Assembly: GCA_025499705.1 (NCBI GenBank)
Contig: JAFMVE010000020.1
Span: 26,525-90,524 of the forward strand
Source: Carboxylicivirga caseinilyticus
Lineage (GTDB): Bacteria; Bacteroidota; Bacteroidia; Bacteroidales; Marinilabiliaceae
Reading direction: 5' to 3'
DNA length: 64,000 bases
Position 1 is the stretch's first letter, and the number at the start of each line of letters is the position of its first letter. Below, piece by piece: positions 27,897-36,317 of this stretch. Position numbers and translations under genes: made by a program. The notes under the pieces were generated by a model. That model had not been told where the DNA came from. It ran no database searches and was given only the letters and a program-made list of their open reading frames with translations.

Positions 27897-28889
27897 ATGA
27901 AACGGATTGGCATTGCATTATTATGGATAATATTCGTAATTCTTATTACGGGATGTAATCAAAAGCCAAAAATTGGTTTTTTGATGGATAGCCTCAATAA
28001 CGAGAGATGGAAAAAAGATAAAGAGCTGTTTGTTCAAAAAGTTGAAGAACTGGGAGGTACAGCAATTGTTGAAATTGCTAATACCGATCCGGAAAAACAA
28101 ATTTTACAGGCTCAGGAAATGATTGATCAGGATATAGATGTTTTGGTCGTTGTTCCTGTAGACCTTCAAAAAGCTGCTGAAATAGTAAAATTAGCCCATC
28201 GAAATTATGTTCCTGTTATCTCTTACGACCGCTTAATAAAAGACTGCAATCTGGATTACTATATATCAACCGACAATATTCATGTCGGTGAATTACAGGC
28301 TAATTATCTTACAAAGATCTCACCCCAAGGTAAATATGCTTTAATCAGTGGACCTAAGAGTGATTATAATGCTTATTTACTTCATTTAGGATGGATGAAT
28401 ATATTACAACCTTTAATTGATAAAGGAGATATTGAAATTGTTGTGGATGAATTCTCCAACTTTTGGCTTCCCGATGAAGCTTTCAGAATTATGAATGCCT
28501 ATTTGAAAACATCAGATCAGGTTGATGCTATCATTTGTGGAAATGATGCTCTGGCCTCAGGTGTTATTATTGCCCTGAAAGATGCACACAAAGAAGGGAC
28601 CGTTTTACTTGCAGGACAGGATGCTAACATACAGGCCGTTAGAAATATTGTTGCAGGCAACCAAACCATAACAATTTACAAACCCATTGAAGCATTGGCG
28701 TTTGCTGCTGCCAATGCAGCTATGAAAATTGCAGATGGAGAAGCACCTTCAAATATGAATATCACTGTTAATAACGGTAAAAGATTAGTACCTGCTATAC
28801 TTTTAGAAGCTAGTGTTGTTAATCGCCAAAATATCAAAATGACTGTTATATCAGAAGGGTTTATGGGTGAGAGTGAAGTTTTTAATTAA
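27897..28889 (+). CDS. Orphan sugar-binding lipoprotein (XylF/RbsB-like periplasmic-binding fold)
   Basis: A 330-residue lipoprotein (lipid-anchored Cys20 in LITGC) with a type I periplasmic-binding-protein fold (Peripla_BP_4). The protein resembles D-xylose-binding XylF: KIGFLMDSLNNERW opens the domain, VISYDRLIKD and IICGNDALASG line the expected ligand cleft, and LLAGQDANIQAVRNI follows. No ABC permease or ATPase gene is nearby, and sugar ABC importers are uncommon in this phylum. It may instead present a sugar to a sensor or receptor. It is flanked by a terminator and by the divergent thr operon. Confidence 0.8.
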   Translation: MKRIGIALLWIIFVILITGCNQKPKIGFLMDSLNNERWKKDKELFVQKVEELGGTAIVEIANTDPEKQILQAQEMIDQDIDVLVVVPVDLQKAAEIVKLAHRNYVPVISYDRLIKDCNLDYYISTDNIHVGELQANYLTKISPQGKYALISGPKSDYNAYLLHLGWMNILQPLIDKGDIEIVVDEFSNFWLPDEAFRIMNAYLKTSDQVDAIICGNDALASGVIIALKDAHKEGTVLLAGQDANIQAVRNIVAGNQTITIYKPIEALAFAAANAAMKIADGEAPSNMNITVNNGKRLVPAILLEASVVNRQNIKMTVISEGFMGESEVFN

Positions 28890-28913
28890 TCACCTATAAC
28901 ATTTTATTTAAAT

Positions 28914-28938
28914 GGCCGCCAAAAGCGGCTATTTTTTT
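28914..28938 (+). terminator. Terminator after the sugar-binding lipoprotein gene
   Basis: GCCGC (28915-28919) pairs with GCGGC (28925-28929) across CAAAA, with a flanking wobble pair, and is followed by seven T residues. Confidence 0.8.
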
Positions 28939-28939
28939 G

Positions 28940-28970
28940 TTTGATAGCCCGTGATGATTACCTATTTTTG
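28940..28970 (+). promoter_or_regulatory. Probable promoter of the addA-like gene
   Basis: TTTG at 28940-28943 and TATTTTTG at 28963-28970 with a 19-bp spacer match -33/-7 elements. The ATG follows 15 nt later at 28986, so the leader is very short. Confidence 0.6.
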
Positions 28971-28985
28971 AAAAAAGATTAATGC

Positions 28986-31900
28986 ATGTCGCAACTAAAA
29001 ATATACAGAGCCTCCGCCGGTTCTGGTAAAACATATACTCTTTCGGGCGAATTTATCAAGCTATTATTTGAAGATCCTTTAAATTACAAAAGCATACTGG
29101 CAGTTACCTTTACCAATAAAGCTACCTCCGAGATGAAAAACAGGATTCTCGAAAATTTATATGCCTTATCGGTTGAAAATGATGCTGATTATCTTGAAGA
29201 TTTAATGAAGATTTATAACAAATCAAAAAAACAAATACAAAAGACTGCGCGACATTTATTAATTAATATTCTAAATGATTTTTCGAAATTCTCAGTTAAT
29301 ACAATCGATAGTTTCTTTCAGAAAGTAATTCGTTCATTTGCTTATGAAGCTAATCTGCCTGCGGGTTTTAAGGTGGAACTTGATACCGATCGAGTTTTAT
29401 CACAGGCGGTTGATGAATTACTAAGAGAATTAGAATTAAAAGGAAATGAAGAACTTCGTGGATGGCTTATCAATCATACATTATCAAAAATTGAAGACGG
29501 AAGAGACTGGAATATCGCCAGTGAGCTAAAAACACTTGGTAAAGAAGTATTTAAAGAGGAATTTCAGAGTTTGAATAGTGAAACCCTAGAAAAACTGCAA
29601 AATAAACAACTTCTTAACCTCTATAATAAACAATTACGACAGATCACTCACGACTTTGAAAACGCTGTTAAAAACCTTGCATCGGAAGGATTGCTGGTTA
29701 TAAAGCAACATGGAGTTAACTACGACATGCTTCATTTAAAATCAAGGTCTCCACTTAAAAATCTTGAAAAACTTAGTCTTCTGCAAAAGGCAGATGATAT
29801 TCTTACTATTCAGAAATTAATTCCGTTAGTTGATAATCCGGAAGAGTGTTTTAACAAGAAGAATAACGAATCGGATAATAACAAAATAGCTGATTGCTTT
29901 GGTGACGGGTTAAATAAAATATTATTCGACCTTTCTGAACTCTTTATAAAAAACAAGACAAATTATTGCACGGCCAGACTTATTTCGTCAAATATTAATG
30001 CACTGGGTATAACAACCGATATTGCGATTAAAGTTCAGGAAATAGCTCGTAACGAGAATTTATTTCTACTTGCTGATGCCAATAGATTGTTGTTTCAGAT
30101 TATTGATCAGAATGAAACACCTTTTATCTATGAAAAAACAGGAACACGCTATCAAAACTATATGATAGATGAATTTCAAGATACCTCTCGATTGCAATGG
30201 AATAATTTTAAACCTTTGCTTTTGAACAGTGTAGCTGAGGATAAAATGGCAATGATTGTTGGGGATGTAAAGCAATCAATTTATCGCTGGCGTAATTCAG
30301 ACTGGAAATTGTTAAGTGATCAGGTTGAAAATGACTTCAGTGATTTCGGAACAGATCCTCTGATTCTGGAAACAAATTGGAGAAGCTTTGAAAATATCAT
30401 TCATTTCAACAATATTGTATTCAAAGAAGCAGCCAGAATGCTTCAATATGAATTTATTTCATCAACAGAAGAAAACAACCCTCAGTTTGAAATACCTGAA
30501 GATTTAAAAACAAAAATAACGAAAGCATATGATGATACGGTTCAGAAAGTAGCTTCAAAATCAACAGGAACAGGTGGCTATATTAAAATGGCTTTTCCGG
30601 AAGGCAGTAAAAAAGCCGAATTTATGATTAATGCAACAACCAAGGCTGTTGAAGAAATTGAGTCCTTACTTGCTAAGGGTTATGAATACAAGGACATTTG
30701 TATTTTGGTTCGTCGTAAAAAAGAAGGTCAGCAAATAACAGAAGCTTTGCTTTCGGGAATTTATTCAACCACGAATCAAAAACATCCGGTTATTTCAAAC
30801 GAAACACTTTTGCTGGGTAGTTCTCCGGCCGTAAACCTGGTAATTCAACAAATTAAGTACATTCAGGATCCCGAAAACACAGTTTATGAAGCCTATGTAG
30901 ATTTATACAACTCGTTTTACAAAGTTGACAATGTTGACCAAGTTGGCAGTTGTGATGGAACAGATTTAATTAGTAGTGATCAAACTATTAAAGAAGTACT
31001 AAAACAAAAATTACTTGAATTAAAAGGTCAGCCTTTGTTTGAAATGGCCGAAACATTGGTGCGTGAATTACCCCAGCAAATTTTTGAGCATCAGTTTATT
31101 TTCATCCAGGGATTATTGGATGCAATACGCGACTATGTGACCAACTATTCTGTTAATGTGCATGATTTCATTGCCTGGTGGGACGATAAAGGTATGAACA
31201 CAGCCATATCAGTTCCGGAAGGACAAAATGCAATTAATGTAATGACCATACATAAATCTAAAGGTCTGGAATTTAAGGCAGTGGTCATTCCCTATTGCAA
31301 CTGGCCTATAGATGACAAAGGTTTTGGAAGCCTGATATGGTGTAAACCCCAAAGTGAACCTTTTAATCAAATAGATCTTGTGCCTGTATCATACAATTCA
31401 CAACTACTTCAATCTCATTTTATTGGTGAATATCTTGATGAAAGATTGCATCAGTTTGTAGATAATCTAAACCTGCTATATGTTGCTTTTACCCGCGCCA
31501 AAGAAAGCCTGATCGTATTGGGAGAACAACCTACAAAAACAGGAGGACTTAAAAGCGTATCCAATATTTTACATCGAATTGTCAATCAACTTAACCTGGT
31601 ACAGATCGATGATGCTTCCAGAAAAGAAAAAATGATTGCTGCATGGGACATTGACCATTTGATTTTTGAATACGGAGCAATACCAGCGAATGAAAACAAT
31701 AAAATAAATGAACCTCAGACCGAAAATTACATCGTTCGCACCTATGCCTTAAGTGATCGGATTAAAATTCACCCTGAAAGCATGATATTGAATTCACCTG
31801 ACGGGCTTATTAATCTGAAAAAAGGCAAGTTAATGCATAAGTTATTTGAACTGATTGTAACATCTGAAGACGTTGAAAGAGCAGTAATGCAACTTATAAT

Positions 31901-32264
31901 CAATGGTCAGATTAAAACTTCGGAAAAAGATAAAATTATCGATTTTATAAGCGAAAAAATTAATCAACCATTGGTATCTGAATGGTTTAACCCCCAAAAT
32001 ACAATCATTAACGAAGGTGATATACTAACGCCTTCTGGACTATATCGCCCTGATCGTGTAATTATAACAAAAAATGAAACCATCGTTATTGATTATAAAT
32101 TTGGTGAAATCAGAAACGACAAATATAGATCTCAGGTTAACCGTTATAAAAACCTCTTAATTAGAATGGGTTATAAAAATGTGAGAGGTTTTTTATGGTA
32201 TATGGGATCCGAGAATTTAATTGAAGAAGTACTTGATCAACCGCAACAAGGTAAACTTTTCTAA
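28986..32264 (+). CDS. UvrD/RecB-like helicase with C-terminal nuclease (AddA-like)
   Basis: A 1092-residue superfamily 1A helicase-nuclease. Walker A lies at residues 9-15 (ASAGSGKT). Motif Ia reads AVTFTNKATSEMK, Walker B is in IDEFQDTSRLQW and motif V/VI in MTIHKSKGLEF and LLYVAFTRAKE. The C-terminus has a PD-(D/E)XK nuclease with Asp1023 (RPDRV), Asp1036 and Lys1038 (VIDYKFG). Such proteins resect double-strand breaks for RecA loading. The AddB-type partner nuclease, usually the next gene in this phylum, is not in the window. The gene converges with the chemoreceptor-like gene with a 1-nt gap. Confidence 0.88.
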   Translation: MSQLKIYRASAGSGKTYTLSGEFIKLLFEDPLNYKSILAVTFTNKATSEMKNRILENLYALSVENDADYLEDLMKIYNKSKKQIQKTARHLLINILNDFSKFSVNTIDSFFQKVIRSFAYEANLPAGFKVELDTDRVLSQAVDELLRELELKGNEELRGWLINHTLSKIEDGRDWNIASELKTLGKEVFKEEFQSLNSETLEKLQNKQLLNLYNKQLRQITHDFENAVKNLASEGLLVIKQHGVNYDMLHLKSRSPLKNLEKLSLLQKADDILTIQKLIPLVDNPEECFNKKNNESDNNKIADCFGDGLNKILFDLSELFIKNKTNYCTARLISSNINALGITTDIAIKVQEIARNENLFLLADANRLLFQIIDQNETPFIYEKTGTRYQNYMIDEFQDTSRLQWNNFKPLLLNSVAEDKMAMIVGDVKQSIYRWRNSDWKLLSDQVENDFSDFGTDPLILETNWRSFENIIHFNNIVFKEAARMLQYEFISSTEENNPQFEIPEDLKTKITKAYDDTVQKVASKSTGTGGYIKMAFPEGSKKAEFMINATTKAVEEIESLLAKGYEYKDICILVRRKKEGQQITEALLSGIYSTTNQKHPVISNETLLLGSSPAVNLVIQQIKYIQDPENTVYEAYVDLYNSFYKVDNVDQVGSCDGTDLISSDQTIKEVLKQKLLELKGQPLFEMAETLVRELPQQIFEHQFIFIQGLLDAIRDYVTNYSVNVHDFIAWWDDKGMNTAISVPEGQNAINVMTIHKSKGLEFKAVVIPYCNWPIDDKGFGSLIWCKPQSEPFNQIDLVPVSYNSQLLQSHFIGEYLDERLHQFVDNLNLLYVAFTRAKESLIVLGEQPTKTGGLKSVSNILHRIVNQLNLVQIDDASRKEKMIAAWDIDHLIFEYGAIPANENNKINEPQTENYIVRTYALSDRIKIHPESMILNSPDGLINLKKGKLMHKLFELIVTSEDVERAVMQLIINGQIKTSEKDKIIDFISEKINQPLVSEWFNPQNTIINEGDILTPSGLYRPDRVIITKNETIVIDYKFGEIRNDKYRSQVNRYKNLLIRMGYKNVRGFLWYMGSENLIEEVLDQPQQGKLF

Positions 32265-32265
32265 A

Positions 32266-33339
32266 TCAGAACTGATATTCATTAATTTTTCCTGTCATAA
32301 TAGATAACTGCTCTTTCATCATTTGAAATGAAGCATTAACTTTTTCAAAATTAGTATGTAAAGACTCTGTTGAATCATGTAAATCGAAGCTTTTATTATT
32401 GGTAAAGCCAACATTGGTCCGTAATATCTGAAGATCTTCACTTAACTTCTCTACGTCTGAGTTATTCTGATCAACCTTATGTACAATATCCGAAATAATT
32501 TCAATTATCGAATTAAGATTGCTTCTAATCTCGTTTGCTTTTGAAGCTACTGATGCTGAAGACTGAACAGTAAGATCTGCCAATTTACGAACTTCTCCAG
32601 CTACAACTGCGAACCCTTTACCAGCGTCACCTGCTTTACTAGCTTCTATTGAGGCATTTAAAGAAATAATATTAGTTTGTGCTGCAATACTGTCAATCTG
32701 ATCAAGTGATTTTTCAATTTCATCGGAGTGATGCACCATTTCCTCAATCACTTTTTTGTAATTAACAATCTTTTCCTGAGTTAGCTTAAAGTTATTTTCT
32801 ACAATACCCATCGATCTTAGGGCTGTATTTACAACTCTCTCTGACTCACCTGAACTTTTACCTAATCTTTCTCCTATCTCACGCACATGATAAAGTGATT
32901 TATTTAAATCTTCCAATGTAGTTACGCCATTATTGGTATGTTCGAAGTCGTTTAAAATAGTACCAGAATAATTGGTTACTTTTAATATTTCCTTTAAAAG
33001 CAATTTGATACTTTCGATACTTGAATTAATGCCTTTTATTATCACTCCAATAGTGTCATTACTCTCCAGTATAATTAAATCAGGAATATTTTTATTACTT
33101 AAATCATCTGCAACATTGGCAATTAGCCTTAATTTTTTAATTAACAACAATTTCACAAAGCCATAACTTACTAAACCAACAGTTATACCAGCGCAAATGC
33201 AACCAATTAAAAACCAAATAAACATTCCTTCTTTCCAATGCACAAAGAAGTTAGCATAAACAGGGAATACAAATCCCATTATAATTCCAAATGCTAACAT
33301 GCATAACTGTAGTCGTCTTAGAATACTTTTTTTAAACAT
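32266..33339 (-). CDS. Methyl-accepting chemotaxis-like protein lacking a periplasmic sensor domain
   Basis: A 357-residue protein with two TM helices (about 11-31 and 38-63) joined by only a few periplasmic residues. A HAMP-like segment follows, then a long helical MCP signalling domain. The hairpin tip is recognisable in [20 protein letters not shown], followed by [16 protein letters not shown], where CheA and CheW normally bind. With no extracytoplasmic domain it cannot bind an exported ligand in the usual way and may read membrane or cytoplasmic state. No che genes are nearby. Confidence 0.85.
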   Translation of the reverse strand: MFKKSILRRLQLCMLAFGIIMGFVFPVYANFFVHWKEGMFIWFLIGCICAGITVGLVSYGFVKLLLIKKLRLIANVADDLSNKNIPDLIILESNDTIGVIIKGINSSIESIKLLLKEILKVTNYSGTILNDFEHTNNGVTTLEDLNKSLYHVREIGERLGKSSGESERVVNTALRSMGIVENNFKLTQEKIVNYKKVIEEMVHHSDEIEKSLDQIDSIAAQTNIISLNASIEASKAGDAGKGFAVVAGEVRKLADLTVQSSASVASKANEIRSNLNSIIEIISDIVHKVDQNNSDVEKLSEDLQILRTNVGFTNNKSFDLHDSTESLHTNFEKVNASFQMMKEQLSIMTGKINEYQF

Positions 33340-33494
33340 GTTTGGGTAGGTGTTTTGTTAAAAAAAATACAATTCATAACTCTAACAAAACTCCTATTAT
33401 AAAGTTCAATTAAGAAACTTACATACAGGTAAATAAAACAATCAAATACTTAATTTAAAAATCGAATTTTAGAATATATTTAATGAATCTTTTA

Positions 33495-34097
33495 TTACTT
33501 GTTTGTTTTTTTTGTCGCCCTGGGTTTCTTCTTTTTCTTTTCAACCGCATAACCAAATTTACCAATGCGTTTTCCCACTTCGAAATAATGTCCGTGAGAA
33601 TAAGTTATCGGCCTTGCTTTTTGCAAACTAAAAGCACCTGTTTTTTCGTCAATATATTTTTCATCTGCTTTCACATTAACCACTTCGGCAATAAACATAT
33701 CATGTGTTCCAAGCTCTTTAATCTCAGTAACTACACACTCAATATTAACAGATGATTCTTCAATGATGGGTGCCTTTACCTTAAGAGCCTTTCCGGGAGT
33801 AAGATGCATTTCTTTAAACTTATCAAACTGCCTTCCTGACCTAACGCCACACCAATCGGTTGCATAAGCAATATCTTTTGTTGTTAGATTGATAACAAAC
33901 TCTCCGGTTTCTTTAAGAATGGGATAAGAATGTCGCCCTTTTCGAACAGATATATAACACATTGGCGGATCAGAACATATTGTTCCTGTCCATGCTATTG
34001 TTATTATATTATAGTTTTCCGGCTTATCTCCTACTGTTACCATTACAGCAGGAAGTGGGTAAATCATATTTCCTGGTTTCCAATCTTGCTTTCCCAT
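33495..34097 (-). CDS. Flavin reductase-like FMN-binding protein (flavoredoxin type)
   Basis: A 200-residue protein of the split-barrel flavin reductase domain. It opens with MGKQDWKPGNMIYPLPAVMV and has the FMN-pocket segments ITIAWTGTICSDPP and YISVRKGRHS, followed by GEFVINL and a conserved WCGVRSGR. The C-terminal tail is Lys-rich (EKKKKKPRATKKTNK), longer and more basic than usual. Members bind FMN and transfer electrons or serve as flavoredoxin; the partner here is unknown. It is transcribed alone, away from the pseudogene at 34211. Confidence 0.85.
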   Translation of the reverse strand: MGKQDWKPGNMIYPLPAVMVTVGDKPENYNIITIAWTGTICSDPPMCYISVRKGRHSYPILKETGEFVINLTTKDIAYATDWCGVRSGRQFDKFKEMHLTPGKALKVKAPIIEESSVNIECVVTEIKELGTHDMFIAEVVNVKADEKYIDEKTGAFSLQKARPITYSHGHYFEVGKRIGKFGYAVEKKKKKPRATKKTNK

Positions 34098-34210
34098 ATT
34101 CTTACGTCTTTATTATACAAAAATAACATATAAAAATTAGGCTAAAAGCATTTTCATAAAAGGCATAGAATCCCGCTTATATGTTTTGCTTAAAAGTTGT
34201 ACTTTATAAA

Positions 34211-34450
34211 ATGAGATACTTTTTAATTAGTTCAATTCTTTGCTTTGGTCTTTTTTACTCAATATTCTGAAACTAATTTACATTGGAATATTTTGAAGTG
34301 AGTAGTTATTTTAATTCTAACTATGCGATTGAAGATAACCCATTGACTAAACATGATAGCATTACATAGGGACAGAGCTATAGTTTAACAGGAAAGTTAG
34401 ATTTTGGATATAATAAAGTTTTAAATCTTGGATATTTTATAAGGTTTTAA
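34211..34450 (+). pseudogene. Decayed outer-membrane protein remnant
   Basis: One reading frame starts with a signal-peptide-like MRYFLISSILCFGLFYSIF. It is broken by stops at 34268 (TGA), 34274 (TAA) and 34367 (TAG), yet continues otherwise open to a stop at 34448. The last segment reads GQSYSLTGKLDFGYNKVLNL followed by GYFIRF, a typical terminal beta-strand of an outer-membrane barrel ending in an aromatic residue. A strong terminator follows directly. The short length implies internal deletion as well as nonsense mutation. The parent family cannot be named with confidence. Confidence 0.55.
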
Positions 34451-34490
34451 CAGAAAACATCTGTTATTCAAATAGATGTTTTCTGTTAAA
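34446..34490. terminator. Strong bidirectional hairpin terminator between pseudogene and pyrI
   Basis: A perfect 17-bp stem (34446-34462 with 34474-34490, core AACAGAAAACATCT) with an 11-nt loop lies between the convergent pseudogene and pyrI. The A-rich and T-rich ends of the stem provide a U-tract in both directions. Confidence 0.8.
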
Positions 34491-34503
34491 TTAATATATT
34501 CAA

Positions 34504-34959
34504 CTACAATACCTCCAGATGTTCAGCTGTAGTAATTTTTTCACAATAATGACATTTTAGAGCTAGGGGCTCCTTACCTGCTAATGAAAATTTTGTTGTA
34601 ATCTTCTCATTATTAGTAATACATTTTGGGTTGAAGCATTTTGCTATACCTATAATACGCTCTGGTATTTCTACATTTCTTTTTTCAACAACCTGATAAT
34701 CTTTAATGATGTTTAATTTGGCTGACGGAGCAACTAATGAAATTTTATTAATATCATCATCAGCGAAGAATTTTTTAGCCACTTTAATGATAGCCTTTCT
34801 TCCTTGCTTTTTACTTTTAAAGTTTGTTCCAAAAGTTATCATACTCTCGCTTTGATCCAAACCTAAGATGGAAATAACTTTAAACAAATGATTTGCCGGA
34901 ATATGATCAATTACAGTTCCGTTTTTTATAGCGCTTACGTTTAATTCTTTTTTAACCAT
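34504..34959 (-). CDS. pyrI: Aspartate carbamoyltransferase regulatory chain
   Basis: A 151-residue PyrI of normal length. The N-terminal allosteric domain opens with LNVSAIKNGTVIDHIPA. The C-terminal zinc domain has four ligands, Cys108, Cys113, Cys136 and Cys139 (CFNPKC and CHYC). It binds CTP/ATP and holds catalytic trimers in the PyrB6-PyrI6 holoenzyme. It lies 26 nt downstream of pyrB in the same operon and should share the attenuator upstream of pyrB. Confidence 0.97.
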   Translation of the reverse strand: MVKKELNVSAIKNGTVIDHIPANHLFKVISILGLDQSESMITFGTNFKSKKQGRKAIIKVAKKFFADDDINKISLVAPSAKLNIIKDYQVVEKRNVEIPERIIGIAKCFNPKCITNNEKITTKFSLAGKEPLALKCHYCEKITTAEHLEVL

Positions 34960-34985
34960 GACTTCTTACTTTATCAATTCTTAAA

Positions 34986-35903
34986 TTATTTCACTAAACC
35001 TAAAATTGAGGCTATGATGGCCATTCGCGCATAAACACCATTCTCGGCTTGCTGAAAGTAATAGGCTTTAGGATTATCATCAACATCAGTATGAATTTCG
35101 TTAACCCGAGGCAGAGGATGAAGAATTCTCAAATTATCTTTAGTATGATTAAGCATTGAATTACGCAATACATATACATTCTTGACTTTTTCATATTCGA
35201 TTGGATCAGAAAAACGTTCACGTTGAACCCTTGTCATATATAAAATATCGGCTTCCGATATGATATCTGTAAATTCCTTGTGTTCGTAATATTTGATACC
35301 TATTGAGTCTAAAAACAACTTATACTCATCAGGCATTTTTAAAGAGTCTGGAGCAATAAAATTAAAAGTGGTATTAAAATGTGACATAGCCATTAATAAG
35401 GAATGCACCGTACGTCCGTATTTTAAATCACCCACCATAAAAATATTCAAATTGTCTAAAGTTCCCTGAGTTTTATAGATTGAATACAAATCCAATAAGG
35501 TTTGAGTAGGGTGTTGGTTGGCACCATCTCCGGCATTTATAATAGGCACACTTGACTGTTCAGATGCATATCGAGCAGCTCCTTCTAATGGATGACGCAT
35601 TACAATCAAATCACTATAATTACTAACCATTTTAATGGTATCTTTAAGTGTCTCGCCTTTAGTGGTAGATGAAGATGACGAATCGGAAAATCCTATAATA
35701 CCACCTCCTAATCGAGTGATAGCAGTTTCGAAGCTTAAACGGGTTCGGGTTGAGGGTTCAAAAAATAGTGTTGCCACAACTTTACTATCCAAAAGCTTTT
35801 GATTAGGATTTGCCTCAAATTCTGAAGCCAACTCAACAATGCGCATGATCTCATCCTTAGAGAAATCAGTGATGGATACTAAACTTTTGTTCTTCATTTG
35901 CAT
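34986..35903 (-). CDS. pyrB: Aspartate carbamoyltransferase catalytic chain
   Basis: A 305-residue PyrB. The carbamoyl-phosphate site STRTR is at residues 51-55, [10 protein letters not shown] follows near 131 and [14 protein letters not shown] lies near the C-terminus. It forms carbamoyl-aspartate, the committed step of pyrimidine synthesis, with PyrI as regulatory partner. Two in-frame ATGs lie at 35903 and 35897. The upstream leader carries a U-rich tract and intrinsic terminator, suggesting UTP-sensed attenuation. Confidence 0.97.
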   Translation of the reverse strand: MQMKNKSLVSITDFSKDEIMRIVELASEFEANPNQKLLDSKVVATLFFEPSTRTRLSFETAITRLGGGIIGFSDSSSSSTTKGETLKDTIKMVSNYSDLIVMRHPLEGAARYASEQSSVPIINAGDGANQHPTQTLLDLYSIYKTQGTLDNLNIFMVGDLKYGRTVHSLLMAMSHFNTTFNFIAPDSLKMPDEYKLFLDSIGIKYYEHKEFTDIISEADILYMTRVQRERFSDPIEYEKVKNVYVLRNSMLNHTKDNLRILHPLPRVNEIHTDVDDNPKAYYFQQAENGVYARMAIIASILGLVK

Positions 35904-35920
35904 TCTTTTTTAGCGATTAA

Positions 35921-36178
35921 TCATACCACAAGGCACGACAGATATTTTGGTTTATTATTTTTAGTTTGAGAATTATTAAAAAGAGAAAGAACCGAAGATT
36001 TCACAAAAAAAAGACCTGATAAAAATATCAGGTCTTTTAAAAAATATCTAAAAATGAAAAATTGCTCTTTGTTATAGGTAACGTCACTAAAGAAAGAAAA
36101 ACCATTACTTAACTTATCGTCAACCGGATGATAAGCATGGCATTTATGACGCCCGTTTGTATTAATTTCTTTCTTCAT
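35921..36178 (-). CDS. Leader reading frame of pyrBI overlapping the attenuator
   Basis: An 85-codon frame begins MKKEINTNGRHKCHAYHPVD, reads through the U-rich stretch (encoding QFFIFRYFL), the terminator hairpin (KDLIFLSGLFF) and stops 17 nt before pyrB. This reproduces enterobacterial pyrBI, where a leader peptide is translated through a U-rich pause site and terminator so that low UTP couples ribosome to polymerase and prevents termination. The predicted transcription start is only a few nucleotides upstream of the ATG, so near-leaderless initiation or a later start is possible. The N-terminal part could alternatively be a small functional protein. Role is inferred. Confidence 0.5.
   Translation of the reverse strand: MKKEINTNGRHKCHAYHPVDDKLSNGFSFFSDVTYNKEQFFIFRYFLKDLIFLSGLFFVKSSVLSLFNNSQTKNNKPKYLSCLVV
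36005..36038 (-). terminator. Intrinsic terminator/attenuator upstream of pyrB
   Basis: A 12-bp perfect stem (36009-36020 with 36027-36038, core AAAAGACCTGAT) with a 6-nt loop runs into eight T residues on the minus strand, while the plus strand has only four. It lies about 100 nt upstream of pyrB and downstream of the promoter at 36188-36219, so it must terminate or gate pyrBI transcripts. A U-rich tract precedes the stem. Confidence 0.8.
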
Positions 36179-36187
36179 TCCGGAATT

Positions 36188-36219
36188 CAAAGATACGTAA
36201 ATTTAATATTAATTACCAA
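36188..36219 (-). promoter_or_regulatory. Probable pyrBI promoter
   Basis: On the minus strand TTG (36217-36219) and TATCTTTG (36188-36195) are 21 bp apart, matching -33/-7 elements. Initiation at about 36182 puts the leader frame and the attenuator in the transcript. Confidence 0.6.
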
Positions 36220-36233
36220 GGAAAACTCTTTTT

Positions 36234-36280
36234 AAAAAATAACAATTGGGTAACTTTGATAAATATCAAAATCACCCAAT
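36234..36280 (-). terminator. Terminator after the tricorn-like protease gene
   Basis: A long interrupted stem pairs AATTGGGT (36244-36251) with ACCCAAT (36274-36280) and TTTGATA (36255-36261) with TATCAAA (36264-36270). On the minus strand it is followed by TTGTTATTTTTT. It ends the gene stopping at 36318 and insulates the pyr promoter. Confidence 0.8.
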
Positions 36281-36317
36281 CATTTGCTTTTCAAGCCTTA
36301 ATTATGCTCTTATAATT

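Noticed and set aside
33483..33755. Plus-strand open frame opposite the flavin reductase gene
   Set aside because: It is antisense to a well-supported gene and has Phe/Cys-rich content typical of a shadow frame.
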